Assembly: GCA_017848155.1 (NCBI GenBank)
Contig: JAGAKC010000226.1
Coordinates: forward strand, 1-6,953
Source of the DNA: Oscillospiraceae bacterium
GTDB lineage: Bacteria > Bacillota > Clostridia > Oscillospirales > Ruminococcaceae
Direction of reading: 5' to 3'
DNA: 6,953 bases
Both the position numbers and the translations under genes were made by a program. The notes under the pieces are model-generated. The model did no database searches. It saw nothing but the letters and a program-made list of their open reading frames with translations, and had not been told where the DNA came from. Shown piece by piece: positions 4,417 to 6,953 of the stretch (its first letter is position 1; each line of letters begins with the position of its first letter).

Positions 4417-6953
4417 GTGAACATTCTGCCGCGGTGAGCCGCGGCAATTCGGCGTTTATGGAAAGGCTGAGCGAGCTTCCGTTCAGGGCGGCACGCTTCA
4501 TCAGCGTCAACAGGGCGTATTTTCTTGCGTTCCTGCTGCCGACGGTGATACTTTTCATAGCGTATATCATATTCGGCGTATGGCCGTTCGGTGAGCGCTC
4601 TGTGCTGTCGCTGGACCTCAATGCGCAGTATGTGTACTATTACGACTATATCTACGACGTGCTGGCAGGTGACGAGAGCATCTTCTACAGCTGGAGCCGT
4701 AACCTGTCGGGCGAGTTTGCGGGCATAATCGGCTACTACCTTGCAAGTCCGTTCAACCTGCTGGTGTATCTCTGGGACAGGTCATGGATAACAGAGGGTC
4801 TGCTTACGATGATGCTTGCAAAGGCGGGCGCCTGCGGACTTTCTGCGGCATTCCTGCTGAAAAGGCACAGGGGACTTTCCGATACCACCACCGTCTGCTT
4901 TTCGGTGATGTATGCGCTGTGCGGCTTCTTCGTGGTGCAGACGATGGACCCGATGTGGCTGGACGGACTTGTTGCGCTGCCGCTGGCGGCTATGGGCGTT
5001 GAGCGCATCTGCGACAAGCGCCGCTTCAAGCTGTATGTGCTGTCGCTGGTGTACATCTTCATCGCAAATTTCTACATCGGCTACATGGTGGGAATATTCA
5101 CGGCGCTGTACTTCTTCTACTATCTTGCCTCGGGAAAGAGCGCAAACAAGTGCTTCGGACAGCACTGCGGAGCTGTACTGATGTACGGCACGGCGTCTGT
5201 CAGCGCAATACTCATGTCCTGCGTGATGATACTGCCCGTGTACAAGTCGCTTTCCAACGGAAAATTCGAGTTCACACAGCCTGATTTCTCGGTTGCGGAG
5301 AGCTTTGATATAGCCGATACGTTCATAAAGCTGTTTCCCTGCACCTATGACAGCGTGCGTATGGAGGGCATGCCTGCCCTTTATGCAGGTACGCTTGCGC
5401 TGGTGTTTACGGTGATATACTTCATCTCACGGAGATTTCCTGCCCGTGAGCGCATCGCAGGCGGAGTGCTGGTTGCGGTGCTTATGCTGTGCATGTATAT
5501 CCGACCCGTGGATATGCTGTGGCACGGCGGTCAGATGCCAAACTGGCTCCCGTACAGATATTCCTTCCTTGTCAGCTTCCTGCTGATACTTTTCGGCGCT
5601 GAAGCCTTCGACAGGATAAAAAAGCTGCGTGGAGCTTCATTCGGCACGGCATTCGGAATACTCCTTGCGATGCTGCTGTACGCAGACCTCGGAAACGACG
5701 GCGAGTTTTACGACGCTGTGCTGGATATCGCAGTGCCCCTTGCGGTGCTGGGAGTCATCTGCATAGCTGCGTATGCCTACAAAAAATACTGCAATGCGGC
5801 TGCGATGAAGGTGACAGTGACGGTGCTGATATGTGCGGAGTGCCTTTTAAACACCACTGTATCGCTGTTCCTGATGCACCGTGATATTGTATTCTCGAAA
5901 CGTGCGACCTACCGCTTTGACATCCCCTACACAAGGGAGGTCACGGACTACGTCCATCAGCAGGACGGGGACTTCTACCGCATGGAAAAGACGTTCCACC
6001 GCTGCGTGAATGACCCGATAGCGCTGCGCATGTACGGCATGAGCCACAGCTCAAGCACACTCAACGCACGTGCAATAGACCTTCTCAAGGGACTCGGCTT
6101 CAGCGGCAGGGAGCATTACTCCCGATACGACGGCGCAACGCTGTTTCTTGACGACATCTTCGGGGTGAGGTACGTTCTTGCAAAGGACGGACGTACTGTA
6201 CCGTATACGGAGCAGCTCGCTGTTCCGAGAAACGATGCAAGACGTGTGATGGTGCCCGGGGGAGAGGCTGCGCTGCCCGAGCAGATAGACGTTTATAAGA
6301 ACTCTGACGAGCTTGGGATCGCATACCTTGCAAGCGACGGAGTGCTGGAGCTTGTTCCGGAGCTGTACACCGAGGACGATGCGGATTTCGCCTCCCCGTT
6401 CAGATATCAGAATGCGCTTGCAAAGGCGCTTTCAGGCGACGAGGAGAACACGATATTCCTGCCCGTGACCGATGTGGAGTTCGACAGCGAGAACATCCGC
6501 ACGGGCTACACCACCGACTCCCACCACAGCTACCGCAAGAAGGACGAGGAGGACGGTGCGTGGATATCCTACACGATAACTGCGCAGCAGGACGGACCAA
6601 TATACATGTTCCTGCCGACGATATACGAGCGTGAAACGGGCATGTACATCAACGGCGAGTACAGGCAGAACTACTACAAATACGAGAACTACAGCGCAGA
6701 GTACCTCGGCACTTATAAAGAGGGCGAGAGCTTCGAGCTGAAGCTGGAGCTTCTGGAGAATGCGGTGTACTTCAAGGAAGCGCAGTTCTTCAGCATCGAC
6801 ATGCAGGCGCTTCAGAAGTTCAACGACGAGCTTTCTGCGATGAACGCCGAAACCACGCTGACCCGTACCTCGGGCAGCCGTCTGGAGCTTTCTGTGAACG
6901 CTGCGGAGGACATGGTGCTGTTCACGACCATTCCTGCGGAGGAGGGCTGGACG
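4413..6953 (+). CDS. yfhO: YfhO-family membrane protein, probable GT-C glycosyltransferase (3' end outside window)
   Basis: The frame is open from the ATG at 4413 to the last base, giving 847 residues without a stop. B. subtilis YfhO is about 860 residues, so only the C-terminal end, probably with a last helix, is missing. The N-terminal half has about 13 hydrophobic segments between residues 36 and 488. Family marks are SLDLNAQY after the first helix (66-73, with the acidic Asp68 typical of GT-C enzymes), MDPMWLDGL (178-186), GMPALYAG (319-326) and NWLPYRYSF (377-385). Residues 490-847 form a large, probably extracellular domain with DDIFGVRYVLA (580-590), ending at TTIPAEEGWT, where the family has its closing Gly-Trp motif. 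In B. subtilis and S. aureus, YfhO takes a sugar from a flipped lipid carrier and adds it to lipoteichoic acid. The ATGA overlap (4413-4416) with the GT2 gene implies coupled translation and joint function. The acceptor polymer here is unknown. Confidence 0.9.
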   Translation, partial: MSEHSAAVSRGNSAFMERLSELPFRAARFISVNRAYFLAFLLPTVILFIAYIIFGVWPFGERSVLSLDLNAQYVYYYDYIYDVLAGDESIFYSWSRNLSGEFAGIIGYYLASPFNLLVYLWDRSWITEGLLTMMLAKAGACGLSAAFLLKRHRGLSDTTTVCFSVMYALCGFFVVQTMDPMWLDGLVALPLAAMGVERICDKRRFKLYVLSLVYIFIANFYIGYMVGIFTALYFFYYLASGKSANKCFGQHCGAVLMYGTASVSAILMSCVMILPVYKSLSNGKFEFTQPDFSVAESFDIADTFIKLFPCTYDSVRMEGMPALYAGTLALVFTVIYFISRRFPARERIAGGVLVAVLMLCMYIRPVDMLWHGGQMPNWLPYRYSFLVSFLLILFGAEAFDRIKKLRGASFGTAFGILLAMLLYADLGNDGEFYDAVLDIAVPLAVLGVICIAAYAYKKYCNAAAMKVTVTVLICAECLLNTTVSLFLMHRDIVFSKRATYRFDIPYTREVTDYVHQQDGDFYRMEKTFHRCVNDPIALRMYGMSHSSSTLNARAIDLLKGLGFSGREHYSRYDGATLFLDDIFGVRYVLAKDGRTVPYTEQLAVPRNDARRVMVPGGEAALPEQIDVYKNSDELGIAYLASDGVLELVPELYTEDDADFASPFRYQNALAKALSGDEENTIFLPVTDVEFDSENIRTGYTTDSHHSYRKKDEEDGAWISYTITAQQDGPIYMFLPTIYERETGMYINGEYRQNYYKYENYSAEYLGTYKEGESFELKLELLENAVYFKEAQFFSIDMQALQKFNDELSAMNAETTLTRTSGSRLELSVNAAEDMVLFTTIPAEEGWT

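Noticed and set aside
4736..5344. Small open frames on both strands inside the YfhO-like gene.
   Set aside because: The + frame from 4413 runs unbroken to the end of the window with family motifs throughout; the others are shadows.

Overview
The window looks like a chromosomal segment of a Gram-positive Clostridia bacterium, most like Ruminococcus and its Oscillospiraceae relatives. This rests on strong AGGAGG-type ribosome sites, moderately GC-rich coding sequence that still uses ATA (Ile) heavily, and the gene families present. The genus is an inference; no 16S or other marker is in view. All convincing genes lie on the + strand, and the window cuts genes at both ends.

Layout: (1) 1-54, a possible 3' tail of an upstream gene. 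(2) 70-444, a small Cys/His-rich, probably zinc-binding protein of unknown function, visibly more AT-rich than the rest. (3) 445-504, a spacer with a weak hairpin and a very good ribosome site. (4) 505-1917, a six-helix membrane protein with a chemoreceptor (MCP) signalling domain but no sensor or HAMP domain. (5) 1974-2300, a small membrane protein. (6) 2305-3060, a membrane-anchored DUF4097-type beta-repeat protein. (7) 3057-3464, a YjbQ/UPF0047 family protein. (8) 3472-4416, a membrane-anchored GT2 polyprenyl-phosphate sugar transferase of the CsbB/GtrB/DPM1 type. (9) 4413-6953, a large YfhO-family membrane protein running off the end of the window.

Genes 5 to 9 are tightly packed: gaps of 4 and 7 bases and two ATGA stop/start overlaps. 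They are very probably one transcript. The MCP-like gene, 56 bases upstream with no clear terminator between, may belong to it too. The clearest functional story is the last pair. A GT2 enzyme that loads a sugar onto undecaprenyl phosphate is fused by a 4-base overlap to a YfhO protein. In Bacillus subtilis and Staphylococcus aureus, CsbB and YfhO (with the flippase GtcA) glycosylate lipoteichoic acid outside the cell, and this pair probably does a similar job on some surface polymer. The DUF4097 and small membrane proteins fit a cell-envelope theme. The YjbQ-like protein and the MCP-like protein are the odd companions. No RNA genes, CRISPR arrays, insertion sequences or long repeats were seen.
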